Assembly (NCBI GenBank): GCA_003170295.1
Contig: PNAJ01000054.1
Location: 28,296-92,295 of the forward strand
Origin: Bryobacterales bacterium
Lineage (GTDB): Bacteria; Acidobacteriota; Terriglobia; Bryobacterales; Bryobacteraceae
Reading direction: 5' to 3'
DNA length: 64,000 bases
Shown here piece by piece: positions 27,908 through 35,595 of the stretch. Numbering within the stretch: the stretch's first letter is position 1; the number at the start of each line of letters is the position of its first letter. Below the pieces are notes generated by a model. The model worked only from the letters and a program-made list of their open reading frames with translations, was not told the origin of the DNA and did not search any database. A program made the position numbers and the translations under genes.

Positions 27908-28866
27908 GTTTTCTGCCTGGAAACGCGCAACACATCGGGGCTCGCAGCTCGCAACAGGATTCGTTCGGCTTTGGCAATCTGGACGATCAGCTGTTTCTGG
28001 CGCACGGAGGCTTCGTCGCCGTGGTGTGCGACGGAATGGGCGGCATGGAGCACGGCGACGTGGCCAGCCGCACGGCGGTGCGCGTGTTTCTCGATGCGTA
28101 TCAGCGAAAGACGCCGGAGGAGAGCATTCCCGCGGCACTTGAGCGGAGTGTTCGCGAGGCGAACGATCGGGTGGTCGAGATCGCGCACAACCTGGGTGCG
28201 GCGGAAAGTATCGGGACGACGCTGATAGCCGCGGTGCTGGTCGATTCGGGCTTCGGGAAGGCGATGTACTTCATCTCGGTGGGCGATAGCGGACTGTTTC
28301 ACGTGAGCGACGGACAGATCCAGACAGTGAATCGGCCGCACGTTTTTGCGAACATTCTGGACAGTGCCGTGACCCGTGGCGCGATGTCGAAGGAGCAGGC
28401 GCTGCTGCATCCGGAGAGGGAATCGCTAACGAGCTTCATCGGGGTCGAGGTTCTCGAAGAGATCGATCGAAATGTAGATCCCTGGCCGCTGGTCGACGGC
28501 GATTCGATTCTGCTGGCGAGCGATGGTCTATTCAAAACGCTCACGGCGGAAGAGATCCTGGGATCGCTGAACGGGAACGCGCAAGCGTGGCCGGACGCGC
28601 TGGTCGAGCGGACACTGGAGAAAAGATACGAATATCAGGACAATGTCACGGTGCTGTGCGTGACGGTGCAGGATAAACCGGATGCGCTGAAGCTGCCTCC
28701 TCGGGCGATTGAGATGGAGAAAACGGTGATGCTCCCGCCGCGCAAGAAGCGATCGCGCAGGATGGTTGCGGCGGCAGTGATTGGAATTGCGGGAATTGCG
28801 ATAGCGGGCGGCGGGGGGTGGTGGTACAAGAAGCATCACGCTCCGGCCATCACGGAGAAGAAGTGA
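27904..28866 (+). CDS. PP2C-type Ser/Thr protein phosphatase with C-terminal membrane helix
   Basis: A 320-residue PPM-family phosphatase (Stp1/PrpC type). Metal-binding aspartates: Asp19 (QQDSFG), Asp43 (VCDGMGG, residues 42-47), GDSGLF and the late QDNVTVL. The catalytic domain ends near 260. A basic segment RKKRSRR is followed by one hydrophobic helix (about 288-306, rich in Ile/Gly) and a short GGGGWWYKKHH tail, so the enzyme is likely held to the inner membrane with the phosphatase inside. Such proteins reverse Hanks-type kinase phosphorylation; no kinase gene is adjacent. It is translationally coupled to glpD (4-bp overlap). Confidence 0.88.
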   Translation: MSFLPGNAQHIGARSSQQDSFGFGNLDDQLFLAHGGFVAVVCDGMGGMEHGDVASRTAVRVFLDAYQRKTPEESIPAALERSVREANDRVVEIAHNLGAAESIGTTLIAAVLVDSGFGKAMYFISVGDSGLFHVSDGQIQTVNRPHVFANILDSAVTRGAMSKEQALLHPERESLTSFIGVEVLEEIDRNVDPWPLVDGDSILLASDGLFKTLTAEEILGSLNGNAQAWPDALVERTLEKRYEYQDNVTVLCVTVQDKPDALKLPPRAIEMEKTVMLPPRKKRSRRMVAAAVIGIAGIAIAGGGGWWYKKHHAPAITEKK

Positions 28867-28887
28867 GAGTAGCCAGTGGCGCTACTC
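28867..28887. terminator. Small hairpin between convergent genes
   Basis: GAGTAGC (28867-28873) pairs with GCTACTC (28881-28887) around a 7-base loop, just behind the PP2C stop and overlapping the end of the convergent BON gene. There is only a short CCTT tail, so terminator activity is a weak inference. Confidence 0.3.
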
Positions 28888-29283
28888 CTTGTCGGTTCGC
28901 GGGTCGCTTCGCTTCACTTGCGCGCGTCGGCGGCCCTCATCGAGATTGTCGGTGGCCTTCGCTTTCGCGGCGTCGCTGACCTTAATATTGTTCACGACGG
29001 ACTTCGCGCCGCCGGTCTTCGCCATCCGGGTTGCGGCGCCTTTATGCTGCACGACGTCGGTCTTGCCCTCCCAGTACGCGATGCCGCCTTGCACGCGCAC
29101 GGTAAATCCGTCCTTGCCGATCTTCGATTTCGCGAGCTTGGCGCGGATCACAGCCTCAATCTGCTTGTCTTCCTGCGCGGTGGTCCCGGCCGGCGTGGGC
29201 GCCTTTTTGGCGGGCGCTGTCGTTTTTGCCTGGCCGATTAACGCGGCCGATGCAATACAGAGAATCGCTAGTGCTCTTAACAC
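28882..29283 (-). CDS. Secreted BON-domain protein
   Basis: A 133-residue protein with a signal peptide (1-18), a short Ala/Pro/Lys linker, and one BON domain (about 38-112): DKQIEAVIRAKLAKSKIGKDGFTVRVQGGIAYWEGKTDVVQHKGAATRMAKTGGAKSV-type alpha-beta pattern with the conserved central Gly. BON domains bind phospholipid or protein surfaces in the periplasm. The start is GTG 29283 directly before the signal peptide. The 5' half of this gene and its upstream region are duplicated at 30112-30319. Confidence 0.82.
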   Translation of the reverse strand: MLRALAILCIASAALIGQAKTTAPAKKAPTPAGTTAQEDKQIEAVIRAKLAKSKIGKDGFTVRVQGGIAYWEGKTDVVQHKGAATRMAKTGGAKSVVNNIKVSDAAKAKATDNLDEGRRRAQVKRSDPRTDKE

Positions 29284-29327
29284 TCTTGTGTAGTCGGGGC
29301 AGAGAGGGAATAATCTCAGGAATTTTC
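29119..29327. repeat. Direct repeat (BON gene 5' half), copy 1
   Basis: A block of about 209 bp covering the first half of the BON gene plus 44 bp upstream. It is repeated in the same orientation at 30112-30319 with roughly 90 percent identity by eye. The two copies enclose hicA, a short palindrome and hicB. Confidence 0.85.
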
Positions 29328-29340
29328 TATACTTGTCTGA

Positions 29341-29583
29341 CTAAATAAGTTTGAGCCGCTTGAGGTCCTCCTCCGTCCAGCGCGTTTGGTCGATTATGCT
29401 TTTCAGCGTCTTGCGCTTGAAGGTGCTGTTCCCTCCGTGAAAGATCACAGTGACGCGCCGACGGTCGGGATGGTAATAGATCTGGTGAGAGCCGTCGCCC
29501 CGGTCAAAGCTGAACCCGTCGTGGATGAGCGAGGAAATGAGTTCGCGGGCGTTTAGACCTGTTTCTCTGTTTTCGTAGACCAC
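29341..29583 (-). CDS. hicA: HicA-type mRNA interferase toxin
   Basis: An 80-residue double-stranded-RNA-binding-fold toxin. GDGSHQIYYHP (residues 29-39) contains the catalytic histidine His33; TVIFHGGN and TLKSIIDQTRWTEEDLKRL match the rest of the HicA core. HicA cuts mRNAs until bound by HicB. The start is a GTG (29583), somewhat longer at the N terminus than classic 60-residue HicA, so a later start is possible. hicB lies upstream on the same strand but 151 bp away, much farther than usual, with a palindromic repeat in between. Confidence 0.82.
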   Translation of the reverse strand: MVYENRETGLNARELISSLIHDGFSFDRGDGSHQIYYHPDRRRVTVIFHGGNSTFKRKTLKSIIDQTRWTEEDLKRLKLI

Positions 29584-29589
29584 TGGAGG

Positions 29590-29634
29590 CGGTGGCGCGA
29601 GCTTCAGCTTGCAGCGGTGACTTCAGTCGCCGTA
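29590..29634. repeat. REP-like palindrome between hicB and hicA
   Basis: On the minus strand this reads as a pair of short arms (GGCGACTGAAGTCACC then GCAAGCTGAAGCTCGCGCC), each imperfectly self-complementary. The pattern resembles genome-wide GGCGACTAAAGTCGCC / AAGCTTGC repeats. It lies in the 151-bp hicB-hicA gap. Confidence 0.5.
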
Positions 29635-29734
29635 CCGAAAGCTGGCTCCAAAGCAAAATTGTCCGCCCCATCGGTCCACAGCAACTCTGAAACAGCTCTA
29701 GATTCCGAAGCTGTCCGTAATTGATAGCCACGGA

Positions 29735-29998
29735 TCAGACGGTCACGGCAACACGAGGTTCAAGAGTGACCTCAACCTCGTCGGCTGGCTGCTGCGGAAT
29801 GGATTCGCCATGCTCGACCATACTCTCAATCACCATGCGCACGACATCGTTGATGTTCTTGAGCGCTTCGGTCTCCGTGGCTCCCCAGGTTGCGCCGCCC
29901 ACGTGTTTGAGCGCGGGGCAATAGGCATGCCAACCCGACGGATTCCCATCGAAATCCTCGTCGGGTTCGATCACCACTTTGAAGTTATACGTCTTCAC
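29735..29998 (-). CDS. hicB: HicB-type antitoxin
   Basis: An 87-residue protein with the HicB RNase-H-like fold: YNFKVVIEPDEDFDGNPSGWHAYCPALKHVGGATWGATETEALKNI-type layout, i.e. strand, strand with YCPAL, then GATxxEAL and a helix (VVRMVIESMVEHGE). No C-terminal helix-turn-helix or ribbon-helix-helix remains (the tail is EVEVTLEPRVAVTV), so DNA-binding autoregulation may be absent. It neutralises HicA. Gene order hicB-hicA is the less usual of the two orders but is well known. Confidence 0.8.
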   Translation of the reverse strand: MKTYNFKVVIEPDEDFDGNPSGWHAYCPALKHVGGATWGATETEALKNINDVVRMVIESMVEHGESIPQQPADEVEVTLEPRVAVTV

Positions 29999-30111
29999 GA
30001 CAGGTCGGTAGTCGCTTTCAGTTTAAGCGGCGAGGGTCGATCCGTCAAATGCCACGCGGATTAGAAGCGGGCCAACAACGCACGCTGCGCTGTTGAATTT
30101 CCACCTCTACG

Positions 30112-30275
30112 GATCTTCGACTTCGCGAGCTTGGCGCGGATCACGGCTTCAATCTGCTTGTCTTCCTGCGTGGTGGTCCCGGCCGGCGCGGCGCCTTTTT
30201 CGTGGGCGCTGTCGTTTTTGCCTGGCCGATTAACGCGGCCGATGCAATACAGAGAATCGCTAGTGCTCTTATCAC
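30112..30275 (-). pseudogene. Truncated, frameshifted copy of the BON-domain gene
   Basis: It starts with the same GTG-start context and signal peptide code (RALAILCIASAALIGQAK) as the gene at 29283. It then loses one base in the Ala/Pro linker codons (about 30190), which shifts the frame, and homology ends at 30112 at the start of the BON domain. It cannot make the domain. The upstream 44 bp are also copied (to 30319). Confidence 0.8.
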
Positions 30276-30319
30276 TTCTCTATAGTCTGGGTAGGGAGGG
30301 AATAATCTCAGGGATTTTC
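30112..30319. repeat. Direct repeat (BON gene 5' half), copy 2
   Basis: The second copy of the block at 29119-29327, in the same orientation, shorter by one base. Spacing between copies is about 993 bp. Recombination between them would delete hicBA as a circle. Confidence 0.85.
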
Positions 30320-30389
30320 GGCTCTACGTCCAGGATTAGGTAAATGGGTAAGTTTCCGAGGTGCCGACTGCCGTCAAGCGACCTTCGCG

Positions 30390-30419
30390 TTGACGCCTCG
30401 GGACGCTCAACGCTATATA
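30390..30419 (+). promoter_or_regulatory. Sigma70-type promoter of the DUF4062 operon
   Basis: TTGACG at 30390-30395, an 18-base spacer, then TATATA at 30414-30419 (TATACT follows one register later). A transcript would start near 30427. The TTG at 30390 could be read as a start codon for a longer protein, but as a -35 box it argues for the ATG at 30465. Confidence 0.55.
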
Positions 30420-30464
30420 CTGGTGTGCTCGCTGTTTGATCACGATTTCGCCATCAGACATCAG

Positions 30465-30956
30465 ATGAGAGTATTTGTCAGCTCAACATTTCGGGACTTA
30501 GCCGAACATCGCGAGGTCCTGCGGCTTGCTCTCGAAAGCAGCGGATACCAATTCCGGGGGATGGAGCACTTCGCAGCTGATGACCGAGCGCCGCTTGAGG
30601 TCGCGCTCCCTGCGTTGGCCAATTGTGACGTTTATGTCCTCATCATTGGGGATTTGTATGGGTCAACGCCGCCAGGAAGAGTCATTTCGTATACAGAGCT
30701 GGAGTATCGCCGGGCGCAGGAACTCGAGCTGCCAACGATGGCGATGGTCCTGGCCGACGACGCCCAGATCAACAGACTTCATGTGGAGCGAGACCCTGCG
30801 AAGCGAATGAGACTTGACCGTTTCCGAGCCGCCGTCCTGCGGGAGCACACCGTACAGCGATTCCGAGATACGAATGAGGCGGCCTGGAAAGTTCTCGCAG
30901 CCTTACGGATGTACGAAACGAGACTTCGCGAGGATGCAGAGGGAGCCGAACAATAA
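30465..30956 (+). CDS. Stand-alone DUF4062 (TIR-like fold) protein
   Basis: A 163-residue protein that is almost entirely a DUF4062 domain: it opens MRVFVSSTFRDLAEHREV, has ALANCDVYVLIIGDLYGSTPPG in the middle (about residues 50-71), then SYTELEYRRAQELELPTMAMVL. DUF4062 is grouped with the TIR/SEFIR-like folds and is usually found at the N terminus of large STAND NTPase or NACHT-like signalling proteins. The Ser..Glu pair in SYTELEY occupies the position of the TIR catalytic Glu (inference). Here it has no NTPase partner and ends with a short helix. Its TAA overlaps the next ATG by one base (TAATG), so the pair is co-translated. ATG 30465 is used because an upstream TTG (30390) is probably the promoter. 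Confidence 0.75.
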   Translation: MRVFVSSTFRDLAEHREVLRLALESSGYQFRGMEHFAADDRAPLEVALPALANCDVYVLIIGDLYGSTPPGRVISYTELEYRRAQELELPTMAMVLADDAQINRLHVERDPAKRMRLDRFRAAVLREHTVQRFRDTNEAAWKVLAALRMYETRLREDAEGAEQ

Positions 30957-31795
30957 TGCCCAAGCGCTTATCGAATAAATATCCCCTTGTCCCGTCGGTT
31001 CAGTTCAGAGGGTCTCGGCTAGCCCCATTGTGGCTCATGCCCGCGGTCCCAGTGCGGCTTGGTGGAAAGGATGGATCTCAACTCTATGCGATGATCGACA
31101 CTGCAGCAACAATTTCAGTTATTTCCGAGAGTACTCTCGATGCCCTCGAACGCGCTCAGGTCAAGATTTCGAGGCGTCAGTCGATGCGGGTTGAGGGTAC
31201 GCAGGGGAGTATGGAGGTGGCGGTGGCGGGTGTGCCGTTGCTCTTATGCGATCCATCATTTGGGCCTTGGATTGAGCTCGGCGAGGTACCTTTTTTGATC
31301 ACTACGGGACTAGATCTGGCTGCGCCGGCAAGCCGAATATTACTTGGCTACGATTCTTGCCTCGCCAAGCTTCGCATCGACATTGACTATCCACGCAACG
31401 TGCTTACAGTTCACGCTCCCCCTCGGATTGGCCGTCGAACCGGCAGGCAGGATGCGGTAACTTTTCCGACGGCAATTAAAGAAGGCGAGCGCCTAATTGC
31501 CATGGGTAGCTTCAGAGCCGCTGTGGCGATCGTTGCGGCTGCTGTCGAAGAAGCGCTTCGTTCTTCGCATGCGTGGCCTGGCTCGATCAGGAACTGGAGT
31601 GCGTTGCTTGCGGATGCCGACCGAACATTCGAACTTGAAGCTGACTCTAAGGCCCAACTGCTGACAATTTGGCATTTGCGCAATATCGCCGTCCACGGAC
31701 CAAGCACAACCGAAATATCAAAAAGGGACGCAGAGGCCGTGCTCCGTGCCGCGAAGGACATACTTGCGAAGGCGTCAACGCTAAGCTCGAAGTAG
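30956..31795 (+). CDS. Retropepsin-like protease fused to a HEPN-like domain
   Basis: A 279-residue protein of two parts. Residues 25-155 form a retropepsin-type aspartic protease: AMIDTAATISVIS (catalytic Asp48-Thr49, with Ala50 where Gly is usual) and ILLGYDSCLAKLRIDIDY (128-145), the second hallmark. Residues 165-275 are all-helical with SFRAAVAIVAAAVEEALR and WHLRNIAVHGPS, giving an R-N-x3-H motif (Arg242, Asn243, His247) typical of HEPN RNases. There is no signal peptide. GGGAG-like GGGAGCC at 30941 serves as ribosome site. It is coupled to the DUF4062 gene. The combination suggests a sensor or effector that can cut both protein and RNA; this is inference. Confidence 0.65.
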   Translation: MPKRLSNKYPLVPSVQFRGSRLAPLWLMPAVPVRLGGKDGSQLYAMIDTAATISVISESTLDALERAQVKISRRQSMRVEGTQGSMEVAVAGVPLLLCDPSFGPWIELGEVPFLITTGLDLAAPASRILLGYDSCLAKLRIDIDYPRNVLTVHAPPRIGRRTGRQDAVTFPTAIKEGERLIAMGSFRAAVAIVAAAVEEALRSSHAWPGSIRNWSALLADADRTFELEADSKAQLLTIWHLRNIAVHGPSTTEISKRDAEAVLRAAKDILAKASTLSSK

Positions 31796-31844
31796 TGCAG
31801 AAACGGTTATGGGCAAGAATTAGGGAACTCGTGCGAGTCCTGTG

Positions 31845-34490
31845 TCAATTGGATGGGAAACGGCAATCCCGGAAACATGCACCCACGATTACATTGGGCG
31901 GCTCGAACCGGGACCACCAATCCGGATGCAGCGTGCTCCAGGTGCACATCGGCACGGGCGCGAGCCAATCCATACCGGTGTCTCCGATGGGCGCTCCTGG
32001 AGGCGCGGCATCCGGAGGGATCATTTTCATGGTTTCGGCGGGACGGTTCAGAAACCGCTTGATATCCGACGCGAGCAGAGTGTTCTGCGCCAACTCGGAT
32101 TCGTTCGTCGGTGCAACACTATTTAGCCGCCCGTCCAGCTTCAGCAATTTCAACGACGCGATGGCGCGGACTTGTCCGTTGGGAGCCGCTGTGGCCAGCC
32201 ACATGATTCGATCCACCAGTACTCGCTCCTCGGAGCGGCGGACTTCGGCTTCGTAGGTCGACGCAACGGGAGCATCGAAAATCGCCTTCGTGAGGCGGTC
32301 GATCACTTCTTCGAGTCCAGGCAAGGACGGGTTGACGGCGTGCTGCGCGACCATGCGCGCCGACCTTGCGAATTCCAGCACGAATCCCACCGTGGTGTCG
32401 GAGGCGACCACCGCGGGGCTGAGTGGATCGAATCCGTCGCCAGTAGTGCGCGGGAACAACTCGCGGTGGCGGCCGAATCCGGGCGGACGCGGAGGGATTG
32501 AATCGAGAATCTGCTTGGGCACGGTCAGTTCGGACGGTTTCAGCGTGGCCGCGAGAGCGTCGAGCGCCTTGCGCTGATTCGCCGCCGTCTCCCACTTCAA
32601 GGGCGTGCGCTTGTCGCCGCGCATTGAGTAAATATAATCGATACCGCCGATCATCGACGCGGCCGATTCCACCGTATAGCGGTGGTACATGAAGATCGGC
32701 ACGAGCGGCTCCTCGATGGTCGCCATGGGCGCGCCGTTGCGGATGGTATGCTCGCCCAATTTGTTGAGGGCCGCGCGGCGAATCTTCATGATGCGATTCA
32801 GCTCGTCGGCCTGATTGACGCCGTTCGACCACTGGTCGACCCTCGGATGCGCGTCGGTGTCCTGATTGGTCATGTAAATCAGATCCTGCTTCCACGCGTC
32901 ATCGAGAATCCTGGTCAACGCGGCCTGTTCATCGCCTTTCGGAAGCTGGCGGTAACCGTAGTTGATCGCGACCTTGTCCCAATCGCCGATGCGAGCTTCG
33001 TAGGCATGGGACAAATCGATGGTGCCGTCGTCGCGCAGTGTTTCGAGAGGATGCGGATAGTCCATCACCGAGATCCATCCTTTGGTGCTGTCGTAATAAT
33101 TGTGGCCGAGGCCGAGCGTGTGTCCGACCTCGTGCGCGGCAAGCTGGCGGATGCGCGCGAGCGCGGTTTGATACAAGATGTCGGGTTTCTCATTACCGGT
33201 GGTGTAGGGCGAGAGAAGTCCTTCGAAGATCATGTAATCCTGGCGATCGCGCAAGGACCCGAGGGTCACGGTGCCTTTAATAATTTCGCCGGTGCGGGGA
33301 TCGGCGACGGAACCGCCCGTGCTCCAGCCGCGCGTCGAGCGATGGACCCAGTTGATCATGTTGTAGCGAATATCCATCGGGTCCACGCCATCGGGCAGGA
33401 CGGCGACCTTGAATCCGTTGCGGAAGCCGGCCGCTTCGAACGCCTGGTTCCACCAGCTTGCGCCTTCGACCAGCGCTTTCTTGACGTCCTCCGGCGCGCC
33501 GGGGTCGACCCAATATTCGATGGGCTTCACCGGTTCGCTCATCTCCGCGTTTGGATCTTTCTTCACGATGCGATGGCGGCGAATGAATCGCTTCACCATC
33601 GGTTCGCCGATGGGCACGCTGTAATCGACGTATGTGAGGCCGCCGTAACCTCCACGCGGATCGTCTTCGCGCGGCGTGTAGTTGCTGTCGGGCAGTTCGA
33701 CCAGCGAGTAGTGTTCGCGCAACGTGACGGCATCGGCCGAGGGAGTGACGCTCGCGACGGTTCCGGAGAACAATCCGCCGCCGCGACCTCCGCCACCACC
33801 TGCTCCGCCAACCGCTCCAATTGCGGGAGGTCCCCCCGCTGGACCGCCTCCGCCGCGTCCTCCTCCGGCGGCTTCATTTGAGAACGTGAGTGTGACCTCG
33901 ATTTCGGTGTTTTTCGGAAATGCTTTCGTGCGCTCCATATATACGGCGCTCCGTGTGCGATCGATGCGATACGTTCCGGGACGCAGAGCATTGCCCGCGC
34001 CATCTCCATCGCGCACGAAGAAGTCGGTGGCGTCTACGAGTACGTGTCCATTGCTCTCGGCTGCGACGGTGAATCCCCACAAAATGGACTTTGCGAACGA
34101 ATCTTCCACCGATTTGCGCTCGGCCGGATTGGGGCTGGACGAGCGGAAGGATTCCTGCGGCTGCACCAGGAATACCTTGGGGCCGACGCGCTGGAACGAC
34201 ACGAGCCGTCCTCCGCCTTCGCGTCCGCGGTCGAGGCCTATGTCATTCGATCCAAGGCCCGCGGCGAGGCCGGTGGCGTAAAGAAACTCGTCTTTGAACC
34301 GGGGAATCTCAAGGAACAGGCTGCCGGTGCGATCCTCCCAGTAGATGGGGAAATAGCCGTCCAGCTTCTGCATGCCGGTGACGCGTTCCTCAATCGGAGG
34401 GATACGGCCGGCGGCCTGGGCTGCACCTCCGCGCCCCTGCGCGTGGATCGCGCTCAGAAAAACTGCTGACAACAAGAGAGTTCGTAGCAT
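31845..34490 (-). CDS. Secreted DUF5117/DUF5118-type zinc metalloprotease
   Basis: An 881-residue protein: signal peptide (1-17), DUF5118-like start near GYFPIYWEDRTGSLFLEI, DUF5117 region (FLYATGLAAGLGSNDIGLDRG), a Gly/Pro-rich loop (about 205-245), then the catalytic part with HEVGHTLGLGH (His453, Glu454, His457, His463), a metzincin-type zinc site, and a C-terminal helical region. The family is common in Acidobacteria and Bacteroidetes as secreted proteases of unknown substrate. It is a single-gene unit, convergent with the retropepsin-HEPN gene across 49 bp. Confidence 0.85.
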   Translation of the reverse strand: MLRTLLLSAVFLSAIHAQGRGGAAQAAGRIPPIEERVTGMQKLDGYFPIYWEDRTGSLFLEIPRFKDEFLYATGLAAGLGSNDIGLDRGREGGGRLVSFQRVGPKVFLVQPQESFRSSSPNPAERKSVEDSFAKSILWGFTVAAESNGHVLVDATDFFVRDGDGAGNALRPGTYRIDRTRSAVYMERTKAFPKNTEIEVTLTFSNEAAGGGRGGGGPAGGPPAIGAVGGAGGGGGRGGGLFSGTVASVTPSADAVTLREHYSLVELPDSNYTPREDDPRGGYGGLTYVDYSVPIGEPMVKRFIRRHRIVKKDPNAEMSEPVKPIEYWVDPGAPEDVKKALVEGASWWNQAFEAAGFRNGFKVAVLPDGVDPMDIRYNMINWVHRSTRGWSTGGSVADPRTGEIIKGTVTLGSLRDRQDYMIFEGLLSPYTTGNEKPDILYQTALARIRQLAAHEVGHTLGLGHNYYDSTKGWISVMDYPHPLETLRDDGTIDLSHAYEARIGDWDKVAINYGYRQLPKGDEQAALTRILDDAWKQDLIYMTNQDTDAHPRVDQWSNGVNQADELNRIMKIRRAALNKLGEHTIRNGAPMATIEEPLVPIFMYHRYTVESAASMIGGIDYIYSMRGDKRTPLKWETAANQRKALDALAATLKPSELTVPKQILDSIPPRPPGFGRHRELFPRTTGDGFDPLSPAVVASDTTVGFVLEFARSARMVAQHAVNPSLPGLEEVIDRLTKAIFDAPVASTYEAEVRRSEERVLVDRIMWLATAAPNGQVRAIASLKLLKLDGRLNSVAPTNESELAQNTLLASDIKRFLNRPAETMKMIPPDAAPPGAPIGDTGMDWLAPVPMCTWSTLHPDWWSRFEPPNVIVGACFRDCRFPSN

Positions 34491-34560
34491 TCCAAAAATC
34501 CTCTGGGCAAAAAATCCTTAGGGTCTATTGTACAGGTCCAGATCGCGAGGCGATTTTAAA

Positions 34561-34590
34561 CACCGCTCCCTGTGGTCACGGCTCGGTAGA
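34561..34590. repeat. CGAGCCGTGACCACAGGGAGCG repeat, inverted copy
   Basis: A 30-bp match, in reverse complement, to 50329-50358 and 50408-50437; a diverged copy is at 22633-22659. It lies in the 110-bp gap between the metalloprotease start and the following gene's end. Confidence 0.7.
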
Positions 34591-34600
34591 GCCAGGGGAT

Positions 34601-35530
34601 TTAGCTGCGAGGCACAAGAACAAACCGCTCGATTGCGATCTTCGCGCTGCGATTCATCCGGGTCCTTTGGCGCGGGAAGCGAATCATCAGCTCGTCGAAT
34701 CGTTGGATTCGCGGCCGCGCCGGTATGGGAAATGTTAGAGTCTCTCTCATGGGCGACCCCGGGTCACCCGGCGCCGACGTTACGGGCGCGCTTCCAAGGG
34801 AGACCGAGCCTTCCTGCCCTTCCCTGGTATTCACAAGAATCAATTCCATCGCGACGGTCCCCGGATAGCGGTCGGCATTTTGAATCTCGATACGAATTTC
34901 GCGGCAGCACGCCAGATCGATCAGCTTGCCGAGATTTTGGTGCGCCTCCATGATGAGCGGGCGATAATCCGGCGCGCGAAACGTCATCTCCGTCGGCGTG
35001 CCGTGCGTGACATACGAACCCGGTGGAGGCCCCGTGTCCGGCAGTTTGAAAAACCAATACGCGCCGTAAAACGGGATGGTCAGCGGGTTCTGATGTTTTT
35101 GATCGAACAGATCGCTGGGCATCGCAGGCAGCGGCGGCACCAGCGTGGTGTGTTGCTGTGGCTCGGGCAGGAGAATGACACCGTTATGATCGCCGCTCGA
35201 GTCGGCCGACGCGGTGCTCTCTTGTGCTGTCGAGCTTTTCGATCCGCCCTTCAAGTCCGGCGGACGATACCCGTCGCCTCCGCCCAATGGTAGCTGCGTC
35301 ACGATGAATCGAAGCATCCCGCCCACCAGGATCAAGGTCGCCAGCGCGTCCCTCATGCGCCGCATGGTGCGTCGCCGCACGCCTCCGCCCGCCACCTTGA
35401 CGCCTTGAATAATCACGGCACCGGCGATGATCCAGAGGAGCGCCGCCGCCGCCGGATAGTGGAGGTATCCGGCCAGCACAGCAGTCTGGATCGAAAACGC
35501 CGCGATCAGTGCACTGGCGAATGCCTTCAT
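34601..35530 (-). CDS. Membrane-anchored protein of unknown function
   Basis: A 309-residue protein. Residues 7-46 give two membrane helices (ASALIAAFSIQTAVLAGYL and AALLWIIAGAVIIQG), followed by a basic loop (RRRTMRRMRD) and a third helix (ALATLILVGGMLRFIV). After a Ser/Thr-rich linker the C-terminal 190 residues look like a beta-sandwich (YGAYWFFKLPDTGPPPGSYVTHGTPTEM..., EIRIEIQNADRYPGTVAMELILVN). A Cys-Cys pair occurs in LACCREI. No family is recognised. It is probably a periplasmic or outer-face binding domain on a three-helix anchor. Confidence 0.65.
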   Translation of the reverse strand: MKAFASALIAAFSIQTAVLAGYLHYPAAAALLWIIAGAVIIQGVKVAGGGVRRRTMRRMRDALATLILVGGMLRFIVTQLPLGGGDGYRPPDLKGGSKSSTAQESTASADSSGDHNGVILLPEPQQHTTLVPPLPAMPSDLFDQKHQNPLTIPFYGAYWFFKLPDTGPPPGSYVTHGTPTEMTFRAPDYRPLIMEAHQNLGKLIDLACCREIRIEIQNADRYPGTVAMELILVNTREGQEGSVSLGSAPVTSAPGDPGSPMRETLTFPIPARPRIQRFDELMIRFPRQRTRMNRSAKIAIERFVLVPRS

Positions 35531-35595
35531 GTTTCCTATTTCATAGATGATGCCGCTGGTGGGCCGAAAGTTCCCGGCACGGTAAGCTTAAAGTG

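Noticed and set aside
30390..30464. TTG start for the DUF4062 gene
   Set aside because: TTGACG with TATATA 18 bp later is a better promoter than coding sequence, and the domain begins at ATG 30465.
28867..31800. Prophage or integrative element around the accessory genes
   Set aside because: There is no integrase, phage gene or tRNA-end duplication; only local repeats are visible.
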